NCBI RefSeq assembly: GCF_046097095.1
Contig: NZ_CP175698.1
Coordinates: 2,294,001 to 2,358,000 of the forward strand
Reading direction: 5' to 3'
Length of the DNA: 64,000 bases
DNA from: Natrinema sp046097095
GTDB lineage: Archaea; Halobacteriota; Halobacteria; Halobacteriales; Natrialbaceae
Shown: positions 52,402 to 61,243 of the stretch, piece after piece
Layout: every line of letters starts with the position of its first letter
Position numbering within the stretch: position 1 is the first letter of the stretch
The notes under the pieces: model-generated
What the model saw: only the letters and a program-made list of their open reading frames with translations
What the model was told of the DNA's origin: nothing
The model's database searches: none
Made by a program: the position numbers and the translations under genes

Positions 52402-52409
52402 ATATAATC
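52402..52409 (+). promoter_or_regulatory. TATA-like box for the 52433 gene
   Basis: ATATAATC lies 24-31 bp before the ATG at 52433, in an AT-rich spacer after the operon. Confidence 0.5.
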
Positions 52410-52432
52410 GCGTTCTTCATCATGTTAGTTCT

Positions 52433-52780
52433 ATGAATAGAGCGCTTGCCATCGCGGTTGCTGTCGGCGCGAGCATCGGCATGGCGGTGGTGACGATGGC
52501 ACGACCCGACTGGACCGTCATCACTGGCGTGAGTGCGCTATACACCGGCTGGTCGTATTTCGTCGCTCGAAACCCGAGTCTGCTCTCCCGTGAGGGGCTC
52601 ACCTTCGAGAAAACGGCGGACTCGATCGGGCACGCGGTCGGTATCTTCGGTGCGAGCGTGTTCGGTATCGGTGTCTTCAGCACCGGCGGCGTCTTCTTCG
52701 TCGGCTATCTCGGCGTCATCGGATTCCTCCTCACCGCGGCCGCCGCGTACGAGGACGAGCCGAGAGACCGTCGACCCTAG
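52433..52780 (+). CDS. Haloarchaeal membrane protein, three to four helices
   Basis: This 115-residue unrecognised protein has helices at about residues 4-22, 27-44, 67-84 and 88-104 with an acidic tail. The segment SLLSREGLTFEKTADSIGHA forms a cytosolic-type loop. There is no signal peptide or catalytic motif. It converges on the FAH gene. Confidence 0.6.
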   Translation: MNRALAIAVAVGASIGMAVVTMARPDWTVITGVSALYTGWSYFVARNPSLLSREGLTFEKTADSIGHAVGIFGASVFGIGVFSTGGVFFVGYLGVIGFLLTAAAAYEDEPRDRRP

Positions 52781-52801
52781 GGGCTGGGACGCCAACGCGG
52801 C

Positions 52802-53797
52802 TCACTCGAGGACGGTGTGCTCGAGGGTGCCGATGCCCTCGATCTCAAGTGCGACGGTGTCGCCGTCTTCGAGGAACTGGCCGAGCTCGAGGCCACAGCC
52901 CTCGCCGACGGTGCCGCTGCCGATCACGTCGCCGGGGTGGAGCGTCTCGGACTGGGAGATGTGTTCGACGATCGCCGCGAAGGAGTGGTACATCTCGTCG
53001 ACGGTGCCCTCGGACCAGACCTCGCCGTCGATTCGAGCGGTCATCGGGGCGGAGAGCACGTCGATGTCCTCGCGAGGGACGAAGTACGGTCCGAGCCCGT
53101 TCGCGAAGTCCTTGCCCTTCGCGGGACCGAGCCGGCCCTCCATCTCCTGACCTTGGATGTCTCGAGCGCTGAAGTCGTTGAAGACCGTGTAGCCGGCGAT
53201 GTGTTCCTCGGCTTCCTCGGCCGGGATGTCGCGGCCGCGTTTTCCGATCACGGCGGCGATCTCGAGTTCGTAGTCCATAATCGAGGAGTAGTCCGGCCAC
53301 CGAATCGTCTCGCCGGGCGCGACGACGCTGTCGGCGTTGCCCTTGTAGTAGACCGGCAGGTCGTACCAGACATCCGCGATGTCGCCGTCCATGCTGTTTT
53401 GGACGTGCTCTTCGATGGCCATGCAGTCGCGCATCGAGTTGGGCCGCGGCAAGGGTGCGAGCAGTCGGTACTCGCCGGGCTCGTACCGGAGTTTCGCGCC
53501 GCCGGGGCCGCGCTCGGCGTCGGTCTCGGTCGCGTACTCGACGGCCTCGCGCGCGTCGTCGATCGCCCGATCGCCGCGCTCTAAGAAGGCGATCATCTCC
53601 GGCGGAACGTGCGCGCGGGCGAGGTCCGCAGGCGCGGGTTCGCCCTCGGCTTCGAGGGCAGCGCCGTAGGCGGCGGTGAGGTCCACGAGGGTCGCGTCGC
53701 CGGCTGGCGCGTCGTCCGATTCGGTCGACTCGTCGACGGCTCCGATCCGTTCAACGGGACCGACGGGGGTGTCGACTTCGACGGTCGCGAGTTTCAT
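52802..53797 (-). CDS. Fumarylacetoacetate hydrolase family protein
   Basis: This 331-residue metal-dependent enzyme of the FAH superfamily (hydrolases, decarboxylases, isomerases of beta-keto acids) has ELEIAAVIGKRGRDIPAEEA near 195 and VFNDFSARDIQGQEMEG near 223 with the metal-binding acidic residues. RIDGEVWSEGTVDEMYHSFA and PGDVIGSGTVGEGCGLEL near 310 complete the barrel. The N-terminal 70 residues are haloarchaeal. It overlaps the cyclase gene by 4 bp (ATGA), so the two are translationally coupled in one catabolic step series. The substrate is not determined. Confidence 0.88.
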   Translation of the reverse strand: MKLATVEVDTPVGPVERIGAVDESTESDDAPAGDATLVDLTAAYGAALEAEGEPAPADLARAHVPPEMIAFLERGDRAIDDAREAVEYATETDAERGPGGAKLRYEPGEYRLLAPLPRPNSMRDCMAIEEHVQNSMDGDIADVWYDLPVYYKGNADSVVAPGETIRWPDYSSIMDYELEIAAVIGKRGRDIPAEEAEEHIAGYTVFNDFSARDIQGQEMEGRLGPAKGKDFANGLGPYFVPREDIDVLSAPMTARIDGEVWSEGTVDEMYHSFAAIVEHISQSETLHPGDVIGSGTVGEGCGLELGQFLEDGDTVALEIEGIGTLEHTVLE

Positions 53798-54630
53798 GCG
53801 GTCTCACCCCCCGTCTTGTCGGCCTCGAGAACGGCGACCGGTCGCACCCAGCCGCCGCTGGCGTTCTCGATTTTAATGGGGAAGGCGGCGATCGGTACGT
53901 CGGTCTTTCGTGGGAGGGCGTCTAAGTTCGCCAGCTTCTCGATCTGGCAGTACTCGACCTCGCGGCCGGCGACGTGGGCCGGCCAGAGCTCGTCTTCGTC
54001 GCCCGACTCGACGTACCGCTCGCCCATCGCGGCGAAGGGCTTATCGAAGCCGTAGGCATCCGTTCCAATCACCTTGACCCCCTGTTCGACGAGGTGTTTC
54101 GTCCCCTCGGCACTCATGCCGGGGAATTCGGTCAGGTACTCGGGCTGGCCCCACAACTCGTCGGCCCCGGTCTGGATCAGGACGATCTCGCCGGGCGAAA
54201 GCTCGTGGTTCAGGTCGTCGAGGGCATCCTCGAGGTCGCCGACGCCGATCTCCGCGCCGGGCTCCATCCACCGGAAGTCGAGGACGACCGCGTTCCCGCG
54301 ACACCACTCGAGGGGAATTTCCTCGATCGTCTTTGCCGGTTCGCCGTCGACCTCGGGGCCGTAGTGCCAGGGCGCGTCCATGTGGGTGCCGGCGTGGGGG
54401 ATAACTTCGAGGGCCTCCCAGGCCAGCCCCATGCCGTCGGGGAAGTCCTCCGCGTCCACGTCGTACCCCTGTGCCTGTAGATTCTCGGCGAGCCGTTCCG
54501 CGCCTGCTTCGTGGTCGAAGGCGTCGATCGTCGGCGGTGTGGGTTCGCTCGCGACGCCGTCCTCGAGGCCGATGCTGAGATCGATCAGCGTGGTATCGTC
54601 GGCTGTCAACAAATCGCGCATGATGGTCAC
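53794..54630 (-). CDS. Cyclase family (kynurenine formamidase-like) hydrolase
   Basis: This 278-residue metal-dependent hydrolase has the HxGTHxDxPxH motif (PHAGTHMDAPWHYG) near 78 and further metal-binding residues downstream. DLSIGLEDGVASEPTPPTID lies at the N-terminus. Family members hydrolyse cyclic amides, formylkynurenine or isatin. The ATG at 54630 (MTIMRDLL) or 54621 is possible. It is upstream of and coupled to the FAH-type gene, so the two probably act in degradation of an aromatic compound (inference). Confidence 0.88.
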   Translation of the reverse strand: MTIMRDLLTADDTTLIDLSIGLEDGVASEPTPPTIDAFDHEAGAERLAENLQAQGYDVDAEDFPDGMGLAWEALEVIPHAGTHMDAPWHYGPEVDGEPAKTIEEIPLEWCRGNAVVLDFRWMEPGAEIGVGDLEDALDDLNHELSPGEIVLIQTGADELWGQPEYLTEFPGMSAEGTKHLVEQGVKVIGTDAYGFDKPFAAMGERYVESGDEDELWPAHVAGREVEYCQIEKLANLDALPRKTDVPIAAFPIKIENASGGWVRPVAVLEADKTGGETA

Positions 54631-54763
54631 GATTCGGGGAAGCCACGTAAGCGTACCTCCACCGGTCGTCTACGAGTTCGCACTCGCTCGAGCGCGCGTC
54701 GGATGAGTCGCCTGGTAATCGGAAGCCGATATGTATTAGTTGTTGGTAGTTTAACTTGATCCT

Positions 54764-54943
54764 ATGGACGAGCAGGACGATTCCTGGGTCGCGCTCCTGA
54801 CGACGGCCATGGCGCTTACCGTCGCCGGGGTTGCGCTTCTCGAGGGGGCCGTGTGGTACGTTCAGTACTCGGTGCTGGGGCTGGCGCTTCTCCTAGCGAT
54901 TTTCGCGATGAGTCGAGGGACTGCACCGTCCCCGTCCAGCTGA
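54764..54943 (+). CDS. Small membrane protein (59 residues)
   Basis: A short frame starts at ATG 54764 and ends with TGA at 54941-54943. The product, beginning MDEQDDSWVALLTTAMALTV, has two hydrophobic segments (about residues 9-24 and 28-48) joined by a short EGAVW turn, and a serine/proline tail. An AT-rich TATGTATTAG stretch (about 54730) lies 25-34 bp upstream. It has no recognised family. It is a plausible real gene because the start, promoter spacing and native codon use agree. Confidence 0.5.
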   Translation: MDEQDDSWVALLTTAMALTVAGVALLEGAVWYVQYSVLGLALLLAIFAMSRGTAPSPSS

Positions 54944-55045
54944 GGGCCGACGGATCAGGGCGGACCGCCTCGACGTTGTCACGCCGGCCGCCTTCCCGAA
55001 CGCGTCTCGAGAAGTTATTTACTCCCTCGCGTGAACCCGACGGCT

Positions 55046-56137
55046 ATGTACGATTTCGTCGTCGTCGGGGTCGGGCCGCCGGGCGCGCGCTTCGCCCGTC
55101 GGGCCGCAGAAGGCGGCTACGACGTGCTCGCCCTCGAGAAGGGAACGATCGGCGAGCCGCTGGCCTGTTCCGGCCACGTCAGCACGGACGTCTGGGAATA
55201 CACGGGCGAGGGCGCTCGCGAAGAGCTGTTTCAAAACGAGATCTACGGGGCGCGGTTCCACGTCGGCGGCCCGCGCAGCGACGCTTACCCGTTCTACAAG
55301 CGCGAGGTGGCCTCGAACGTCATCGACCGCGTCGGGCTCGACCGCCATCTTGCAGAGTTGGCTCGCGAGGCCGGCGCGGACGTCCGCGAGGACCACACCG
55401 TCACCGAGGTGACCGAGCACCGCGACCGCGTTTCGGTCGTCGCCAACGGTCCGGACGGGACCCTCGAGGTCGAGGCGAAGATGCTCGCCGGCTGTGACGG
55501 CCCCCGCTCGCGGGTGCGCGACCAACTCGAGTTGCCTCAGCCAGAGGAGTTGCTCCACGGCGTCCTCGCGTTCTCCGAGGAGGACGACCACCAGGACTTC
55601 GTCGACGTCCACCTCACGCCGCCGACCTTTTTCGCGTGGCGCATCCCTCGCGGCGAGGCCGGCGTCGAATACGGGTTAGCGGCCCCGCCGGGTGTCCAGG
55701 TGACCAAACACTTCGAGGAGCTGATCGACGGCTACGAGATCGACGTCTCCCATCGCTGTTCGGGCGCGATCCCGATCGGCCCGCCGGACCGCGTCACGAC
55801 GCGCCGCGCCTTCCTCATCGGCGACGCGGCCGCCCAGACGAAGCCCTTCACCGGCGGTGGCATTCTGTACGGCATGACCAGCGCCGACCACGCCGCCCGC
55901 GAGATCGACCCCGACCGACCGACCACGCTCGCGGCCTACGAGCGAGCCTGGCGCGACGACCTCGAGCGCGAGCAGGAACTCGGGCGCTGGCTTCGGCGGG
56001 CGTATTCGTTGCCGGAACCGGTCCAGCGGCTCGGCCTGGGCGCGCTGTCGGGCGAGATCGGCGTTCACATGGACCGGCCGACCTCGCTGGTCTCTCCGGC
56101 TCATCTCAAGGCGATGCTCTCCCGTCTTCGGAGCTGA
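55046..56137 (+). CDS. Geranylgeranyl reductase family flavoprotein
   Basis: This 363-residue FAD-dependent reductase has the dinucleotide-binding start MYDFVVVGVGPPGARFARRA, then LACSGHVS near 45 and the flavin contact GDAAAQTKPFTGGGILYGM near 262. The family saturates isoprenoid chains of archaeal lipids or related isoprenoids. There is no lipid-biosynthesis neighbour. MYDF at 55046 is chosen over an ATG five codons upstream. It is followed by the MATE exporter 90 bp later. Confidence 0.88.
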   Translation: MYDFVVVGVGPPGARFARRAAEGGYDVLALEKGTIGEPLACSGHVSTDVWEYTGEGAREELFQNEIYGARFHVGGPRSDAYPFYKREVASNVIDRVGLDRHLAELAREAGADVREDHTVTEVTEHRDRVSVVANGPDGTLEVEAKMLAGCDGPRSRVRDQLELPQPEELLHGVLAFSEEDDHQDFVDVHLTPPTFFAWRIPRGEAGVEYGLAAPPGVQVTKHFEELIDGYEIDVSHRCSGAIPIGPPDRVTTRRAFLIGDAAAQTKPFTGGGILYGMTSADHAAREIDPDRPTTLAAYERAWRDDLEREQELGRWLRRAYSLPEPVQRLGLGALSGEIGVHMDRPTSLVSPAHLKAMLSRLRS

Positions 56138-56227
56138 ACGGTCTTTCGCGGCTGCGACCGCTCGAGGACTGCCGGCCAGCATGCCGGGGCCGACAGACCG
56201 AAGGCATCGGTACCGAAAGAACGGCCG

Positions 56228-57658
56228 ATGAAGGTGCGGCAGTCGGCCGTCGTCTCGCTCCTCGTCGCCGCGCTCGAGCGTCTGGGAATCATCGACGCCG
56301 AGCGGTTCTGGCCGACGATGGAGCTCGCGTGGCCACGGATCATCACCGGCTTTGCGATCATGTCCAAGCAGACGGCCGACCTCGCGATGGTTGGGGTCGC
56401 CGTCGGCACCGCCGGCACCGCGGGGCTGGCGTTCGCGCTCGCCTACTGGCAGCTGGTGACGATGCTGGGGCTCGGCCTCGCGGGCGGTACCGTCACGCTC
56501 GTCTCGCAGAATTACGGCGGCGAGGCGACTGACCGCGCGTCACTGGCCGTTTCCCAGAGCGCCGTGCTCGCGGTCGCGCTGTCGATCCCGGTTATGGTTG
56601 CGTTCCTCGCGTTCGCCGGGCCGCTGATCGATCTGTTCGACGCTGACCCAGCCCCGCGTCGCTACGGGACGACCTACCTCGTCTACGTTGCGCCGGCTGT
56701 GGTCTTCGAACTGCTCAATCTCGTCGCCAGCCGCACGTACACGGGCGTCGGCGACACGTTCACGGAGATGATGGCCCGCGCCGGCGGGGCGGTTCTCAAC
56801 ATCGTCCTCAGCGGCGCGTTCATCTTCGGGCTCGGGATGGGCGTCGCCGGCGCGGCGATCGGCACGACGTTCGCGAGCGGCTTCGTGACGGTCGTCCTCG
56901 CGTGGGGCATGCTCGGCCGCTCATACGGCCTGCTCGGGATGGAACCCAGTCCCGTCCCGATCACGCGCTCGAGCCCGCTGTTCGACGCGGCGATGATCCG
57001 CCACTTGGTCGAGATTGCCACGCCCGAGATCGGCCGCCGGCTCGCCCAGGGGCTCGTCGTCTTCCCGCTATTGTGGATCGCCGCCACGTTCGGCCCGGTC
57101 GTCGTCACCGCCCTCGAGGTGGGCCGGCGGGTACGCGGGCTGATCAACAGCGTCAACTGGGGGCTGTCGCTGGCCTCGAGTTCGCTGGTCGGCCAGCGGC
57201 TGGGCGCGGCCGAGGAGGCGGAGGCCGACGCCTACGGGGCGGCGATCATTCGGCTCTCGACCGTGATCTATACCGGAGTGGCAGCGCTGGTCGTGGTGGT
57301 TTCAGAGCCGATCGCGGGGCTGTTCGTCTCCGACCCCGGCGCGGTCGCGCAGGCCGCCGTCTTCGTCGTCGTCGGCGCGGTCAGTTCGGTCGGCTTCGGC
57401 GTCGACGGCGCAGCGGCGGGGGCGCTCCTGGGTGCCGGCGACACCCGCTGGCCGTTCGTCGCCTCGCTGCTCGGCCGGTACGCGTTCGCCCTCCCCGCGG
57501 CCGCGCTCGGGCTGGTCACGCCGCTTGGCGTCGGCGGGCTCTATCTGGCGCTCGTTCTCGAGACGGCCGTGCCGGGCGGGATCAACTACTGGCTGTTCCG
57601 GACCGGCCGGTGGAAAGCCGTGAGTCGGCGGTATCGGCCGTCGTCGGAGCCCGGTTGA
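56228..57658 (+). CDS. MATE family efflux transporter
   Basis: This 476-residue transporter has about 12 membrane helices in two six-helix halves. The cation- or drug-coupled MATE fold is indicated by GLAGGTVTLVSQNYGGEA near 80, LASSSLVGQRLGAAEEAEAD near 317 and the internal repeat of Gly/Ala-rich helices. It exports organic cations or other metabolites. It is in the same direction as the reductase 90 bp upstream, and the two may be unrelated. Confidence 0.9.
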   Translation: MKVRQSAVVSLLVAALERLGIIDAERFWPTMELAWPRIITGFAIMSKQTADLAMVGVAVGTAGTAGLAFALAYWQLVTMLGLGLAGGTVTLVSQNYGGEATDRASLAVSQSAVLAVALSIPVMVAFLAFAGPLIDLFDADPAPRRYGTTYLVYVAPAVVFELLNLVASRTYTGVGDTFTEMMARAGGAVLNIVLSGAFIFGLGMGVAGAAIGTTFASGFVTVVLAWGMLGRSYGLLGMEPSPVPITRSSPLFDAAMIRHLVEIATPEIGRRLAQGLVVFPLLWIAATFGPVVVTALEVGRRVRGLINSVNWGLSLASSSLVGQRLGAAEEAEADAYGAAIIRLSTVIYTGVAALVVVVSEPIAGLFVSDPGAVAQAAVFVVVGAVSSVGFGVDGAAAGALLGAGDTRWPFVASLLGRYAFALPAAALGLVTPLGVGGLYLALVLETAVPGGINYWLFRTGRWKAVSRRYRPSSEPG

Positions 57659-57712
57659 GGAGAATCGAGGGCAGTACCGACAGCTATCTTCGCTGGCCGC
57701 GATCGATAACGT

Positions 57713-57904
57713 ATGGTCGACCGAGACGACGAATCGACGGCCGCGGATGGGAGCGACGATGCTGAGAACCGACTCGGCGCAGGCATCGCGATCGGAACCG
57801 GGATCGGCGTCGCGATCGGCGTTGTGACGGACAACGTCGCGTTGTGGCTTCCACTGGGGATTGCGATCGGTATCGCCCTCGGAGCGGGACTGGGAGGGCG
57901 ATAG
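57713..57904 (+). CDS. Glycine-zipper-like small membrane protein
   Basis: This 63-residue protein has an acidic, polar N-terminus (about 20 residues), then an alternating GIGTGIGVAIGVV and LGIAIGIALGAGLGG pattern that forms two glycine-rich helices around VTDNVALWLP. This layout suits tight helix packing in a membrane. The function is unknown. It is a single gene 54 bp after the MATE gene. Confidence 0.6.
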   Translation: MVDRDDESTAADGSDDAENRLGAGIAIGTGIGVAIGVVTDNVALWLPLGIAIGIALGAGLGGR

Positions 57905-58004
57905 CACAGCGGCGACTCGGCACTGCCGCTCGAGGCAGTTCGTTCGGCGGCTCGGTTTCCGATCGGGGCAGTGCTGACGGATCGGCGGCGAAAAACGGTT
58001 CCGG

Positions 58005-58208
58005 TTACGTGGTCGACGCGTGGTCGGCCTCGAGCAGCGGGAGCCCGTTCACCTCGAGAGAGACGAAGAGCCGGACGAGCGCGAGGCCGAGAACGATGAC
58101 GCCGACGGTCACGAGCGCGATGGCCATGACGTCGTCGGCTGCACCGATCGACACCGCGGCCAGCGACGCCGTGAGGGCAACGAGCGCGATGGTCGTCACC
58201 AACTGCAT
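58005..58208 (-). CDS. Small two-helix membrane protein (67 residues)
   Basis: This 67-residue frame starts at ATG 58208 (MQLVTTIALVALTASLAAVS). Helices lie at about residues 3-23 and 30-52, and the tail contains LEVNGLPLLEADH. The frame continues upstream but without a plausible start. No family was recognised. It is probably a real haloarchaeal gene because its codon use is native. Confidence 0.5.
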   Translation of the reverse strand: MQLVTTIALVALTASLAAVSIGAADDVMAIALVTVGVIVLGLALVRLFVSLEVNGLPLLEADHASTT

Positions 58209-58370
58209 GGTCGAACAGCTTAGTGCGAACCACGTGGATCGGGGGACGTATCGTCCCTTCGTTCGGGAGTAGGCCACGGGAAGTAGTTGAGAGTTTTACA
58301 CTATAAGCCTTTGCGGACCGGGTTCACAGAACGGGTCAGCTTCGAAGCGCTCGAGCGACGCTCGCGGTCG

Positions 58371-58775
58371 CTACTCGTCGGTTCCGACGATCCCGCACGC
58401 GACCCCCGTGGGCGCGACCAGTTCCTCACCCTCGACGGCCGCGGGGTCCAACAGGAGCACGGTGTCGTCGGGCATGTCGTCCTCAACGCGGACCGGCCGT
58501 CCCAGCGCCGACTCGAGGTCGCCCACGTCGTCGATCTCGGCGTCGCGCTCGAGCAGCAGGTCGGCGTTGGCCCGCGAGAGGACGAAGACGGGCTCGCCCG
58601 GCTCGACGCGGTTGCTCTCGGTGGCCTCGTGCAACGTCGCGAGCGAGTCGGCGCTTATGGCCTCGAGCGAGCGGATCGTCACTCGTTCGGTGTCCGAGCC
58701 CGGCGCGTCTGCCGATTGCGTTCGCGCCCGGGCGGCCAGTTCCGCGAAGTCGGTGTCGTCGAGGCGCGCGGTCAT
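58371..58775 (-). CDS. Conserved haloarchaeal protein of unknown function
   Basis: This 134-residue soluble acidic protein has the central segment VFVLSRANADLLLERDAEID and the terminal VLLLDPAAVEGEELVAPTGV. No helix signal, motif or family was recognised. The frame starts at ATG 58775 and is divergent from the HTH-10 gene 174 bp away. Confidence 0.55.
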   Translation of the reverse strand: MTARLDDTDFAELAARARTQSADAPGSDTERVTIRSLEAISADSLATLHEATESNRVEPGEPVFVLSRANADLLLERDAEIDDVGDLESALGRPVRVEDDMPDDTVLLLDPAAVEGEELVAPTGVACGIVGTDE

Positions 58776-58949
58776 ACGCGCAGGTCACCCGCCCGTGGTC
58801 TTCACGGTGTGGCCGGCCAGTTCCGGTCGGGGCGCGAGTCCGTCACCCCACTCACAGCGGTCGGGGCGCGAGCCGTCTCTCATCACCGAAGCCGACAGTC
58901 AGGCTCACCGCAACAGCGATTTTTACGGCGTGATGGTGTACGAAGCCCG

Positions 58950-59609
58950 ATGTCGACGATAGCCGACCTCCGGCTTCCGGCGGCGGATACGGCGTTGGCG
59001 ACCGCCTTCGAGCGCGCGCCGGCGGCCACGTTCGAGCTCGAGTCCTCAGTATCGAAGACCCGGCCCTCGCTGTGGGTCGCCGGCGTCGATCGAGAGACCG
59101 CCGCCGACGCGTTCGCGGCGGATCCGTCAGTCGAGGTCGCCGAACTCCTCGTCGAAACGGAGTCACGACTGCTGTACGACGTGACGTTTTCGGAGGGGGC
59201 GAGCACGAACCGCCTCTGGGACGACCTGCTCGCCGACGGCGGCTCGCTGCTCGAGGCGCGAGCGACCGACGGCTGGTGGCGGGTGACGGTTCGCTACCGC
59301 GATCGAGACACGCTCTGTAACGCCTACGACCGGCTGATCGACCGCGGTGTCAACGCCGATCTCCGGCGAGTGACCGACGTAACCGACGCCGACGACCACG
59401 AGACGCGACTGACGCCCGAACAGCAGGAGGCGCTCGAGGCCGCCCTCGAGCACGGCTACTTCGAAATCCCACGTGGCATCTCGATGGAGGAGCTGGCGGC
59501 GGAGCTGGGTATCTCCCATCAGGCCCTCTCCGAGCGGTTCCGCCGGGCCTACGAGACGCTGGTCGACGCCGAACTCCAGCCCGCGGGCGAGACGTCACCG
59601 CTCGATTGA
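58950..59609 (+). CDS. HTH-10 family (bacterio-opsin activator-like) transcription regulator
   Basis: This 219-residue regulator has a Bat-like layout without a PAS/GAF domain. The N-terminal 150 residues form a sensor-like domain (FELESSVSKTRPSLWVAGVD and LWDDLLADGGSLLEARATDG). The C-terminal HTH_10 follows: RLTPEQQEALEAALEHGYFE, PRGISMEELAAELGISHQAL and SERFRRAYETLVDAEL. The start is ATG 58950. A longer frame reaching 58287 is antisense to the 58371 gene and is rejected. The target genes are unknown. Confidence 0.9.
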   Translation: MSTIADLRLPAADTALATAFERAPAATFELESSVSKTRPSLWVAGVDRETAADAFAADPSVEVAELLVETESRLLYDVTFSEGASTNRLWDDLLADGGSLLEARATDGWWRVTVRYRDRDTLCNAYDRLIDRGVNADLRRVTDVTDADDHETRLTPEQQEALEAALEHGYFEIPRGISMEELAAELGISHQALSERFRRAYETLVDAELQPAGETSPLD

Positions 59610-59661
59610 CGACGGACCGACGGTCGACGGGCCGCGATAGGCTGCCAGCACGGCACAATCG

Positions 59662-59669
59662 TTATTTAG
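59662..59669 (+). promoter_or_regulatory. TATA-like box for the pterin dehydratase gene
   Basis: TTATTTAG lies 22-29 bp before the ATG at 59691. Confidence 0.45.
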
Positions 59670-59690
59670 ATGGATTGCGTTCGGCCGCAC

Positions 59691-59972
59691 ATGGCTGATT
59701 TGCTTTCCGACGAGGAGATCGAGACGAACCTTCCCGACGACTGGACGCGCGAGGGCGACGAGATCGGCCGCATCTACGAGTTCGACGACTATCTCCGCGG
59801 CGTTAACTTCGCCCAGATGGTCGGCGAGATCGCCGAAGCGCAGTTTCACCACCCCGAGATCGTCATCCGCTATTCCGAGGTCGAGGTCCGGCTGACCTCT
59901 CACGAGGAAGGTGGCATCACCGACGATGACCTCGAGATGGCCGAACTGATCGAGTCTGAACGATCCGCCTGA
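59691..59972 (+). CDS. Pterin-4a-carbinolamine dehydratase
   Basis: This 93-residue enzyme removes water from 4a-hydroxytetrahydropterin. The short fold has WTREGDEIGRIYEFDDYLRG, then FVGE-type AQMVGEIAEAQFHHPEIVIR with the catalytic HHPE, and the last block VRLTSHEEGGITDDDLEMAE. The start at 59691 (MADLLSDEE) is chosen over an ATG seven codons upstream. It is followed 19 bp later by a haloarchaeal gene in the same transcript. Confidence 0.92.
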   Translation: MADLLSDEEIETNLPDDWTREGDEIGRIYEFDDYLRGVNFAQMVGEIAEAQFHHPEIVIRYSEVEVRLTSHEEGGITDDDLEMAELIESERSA

Positions 59973-59991
59973 CCGACCGCGACCGTCCGAG

Positions 59992-60387
59992 ATGGACGCC
60001 AGCTACGCCTTTCGCGTTCGAGTCCGCCTCGAGTCCGCCCGGACATACGTCACCCTCGGGTCGGACAGTGCAGAGACGACGGTCACGCTCTTTCGCGAGG
60101 CCCCGGAACCGGGAACCGAGGGCTGGCTGTTCTTCCGCGATACACTGTGGCACGGCGAGGTGGCCGACGAGGCGTACGCCCGCCGGCTCGCCGCGGAGTG
60201 GCTCGGCGTCCCCGAGCGGACCGTCGAGGCCGTCGACTTTCGCGAACTCCAGGCCGACGAGGCGTACATCGACGCGCTGAAAGCCGAGATCGCCGCCGAT
60301 CTCGAGCCGTTCAAGGCCGAAACCGTCCCGGAGGCGCTTTCGAAGTATCTTGGCTCGAGTATTCGCGTTACCGACTCGGGCGAGTGA
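59992..60387 (+). CDS. LWR-salt family haloarchaeal protein
   Basis: This 131-residue soluble protein has GWLFFRDTLWHGEVADEAYA near 42, which matches my recollection of the haloarchaeal LWR-salt family (there with LWRG), and ARRLAAEWLGVPERTVEAVD plus FKAETVPEALSKYLGSSIRV at the end. The function is unknown. It lies 19 bp after the pterin dehydratase gene, so the two share a transcript. Confidence 0.7.
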   Translation: MDASYAFRVRVRLESARTYVTLGSDSAETTVTLFREAPEPGTEGWLFFRDTLWHGEVADEAYARRLAAEWLGVPERTVEAVDFRELQADEAYIDALKAEIAADLEPFKAETVPEALSKYLGSSIRVTDSGE

Positions 60388-60620
60388 GACGTCCTCCCTC
60401 GCCTGTGTTCGCTGACTACTCGGCCTGATCGCCGGCGGTTCCCGACCTACATGACATTTGTGCACATGCCTCTACATGACTTTATGTCCCCGCTCGTGGC
60501 CGGCTGTGGTAATGACTACAAGTAAGCATCGATCCACGATTCCGAACGACGGCGACTCTCCGCGGACTCGACTCATATCGCTCGCCGCGCAGAACGCCGT
60601 TTGGCGCACGGAGGGAAGCG
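60388..60620. other. Spacer with ACATG repeats and a 40-codon leader frame
   Basis: This stretch before the 60621 gene contains CTACATGAC at 60447-60455 and again at 60472-60480, plus a third ACATG at 60464. A 40-codon frame from ATG 60512 overlaps the start of the 60621 gene and could be a leader peptide. This is not strong enough to call as a gene. Confidence 0.35.
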
Positions 60621-61175
60621 ATGTCCGCCGATGAGCCCGCCGTTCCAGCCGTCGAAACGGTGCTCTGGGGTGACGTTCGGATCGAGTGCTACGTGCGATC
60701 CGGCCTCCCGGGTGCGGCCTCTCGGCGGATCGAATCGCTCGTCGAGCGCCTCCGCGTCCTCGACGACCGTGACACCGTCGCCGGCGTTCGAGTCGATCAG
60801 TGGCCGTCGCGACACGCGTTCGCGGACGAGTCGTCGCCGACCCGTGACGACCTCGTCGCTGAGTTCGAACGCTGGGCCGACCGTCGCGGGTACTCCCTCG
60901 AACCGGCCTTCCGTCGACAGCAGGTCCCCACGTCGCCGCTTGGTGTCGACGATGAACCGGGCGAGCGGATCCGCGTCCCGCTGGTGGCGCTGGCGCTCTA
61001 CGAGGACGACGAGCGACTCCGGGGTGTCGTCCCATACACGGATCACCCACGGCCGGACGACGGCCGAACGTACACCGTCGAGCAGTGGCTGACCGCGGCC
61101 GAAACGCAGGCCTTCGACCTCCCGCTCGATACATCGTCAGACGAGCCGACGCCGTTCCTGCGGGGACGGCAGTAA
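60621..61175 (+). CDS. Haloarchaeal HTH-type protein family member
   Basis: This 184-residue soluble protein begins with an acidic leader and then VRIECYVRSGLPGAASRRIE and SLVERLRVLDDRDTVAGVRV, a pattern I recall from haloarchaeal short HTH-domain proteins. RVPLVALALYEDDERLRGVV and EQWLTAAETQAFDLPL follow. No specific DNA target or ligand is known. It is probably monocistronic. Confidence 0.5.
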   Translation: MSADEPAVPAVETVLWGDVRIECYVRSGLPGAASRRIESLVERLRVLDDRDTVAGVRVDQWPSRHAFADESSPTRDDLVAEFERWADRRGYSLEPAFRRQQVPTSPLGVDDEPGERIRVPLVALALYEDDERLRGVVPYTDHPRPDDGRTYTVEQWLTAAETQAFDLPLDTSSDEPTPFLRGRQ

Positions 61176-61243
61176 CGACACCCCAACAACGTCTCGTCGG
61201 GTGTCGACTGCGACGAGACGCGCTGACAACCTGACCGCGACTC

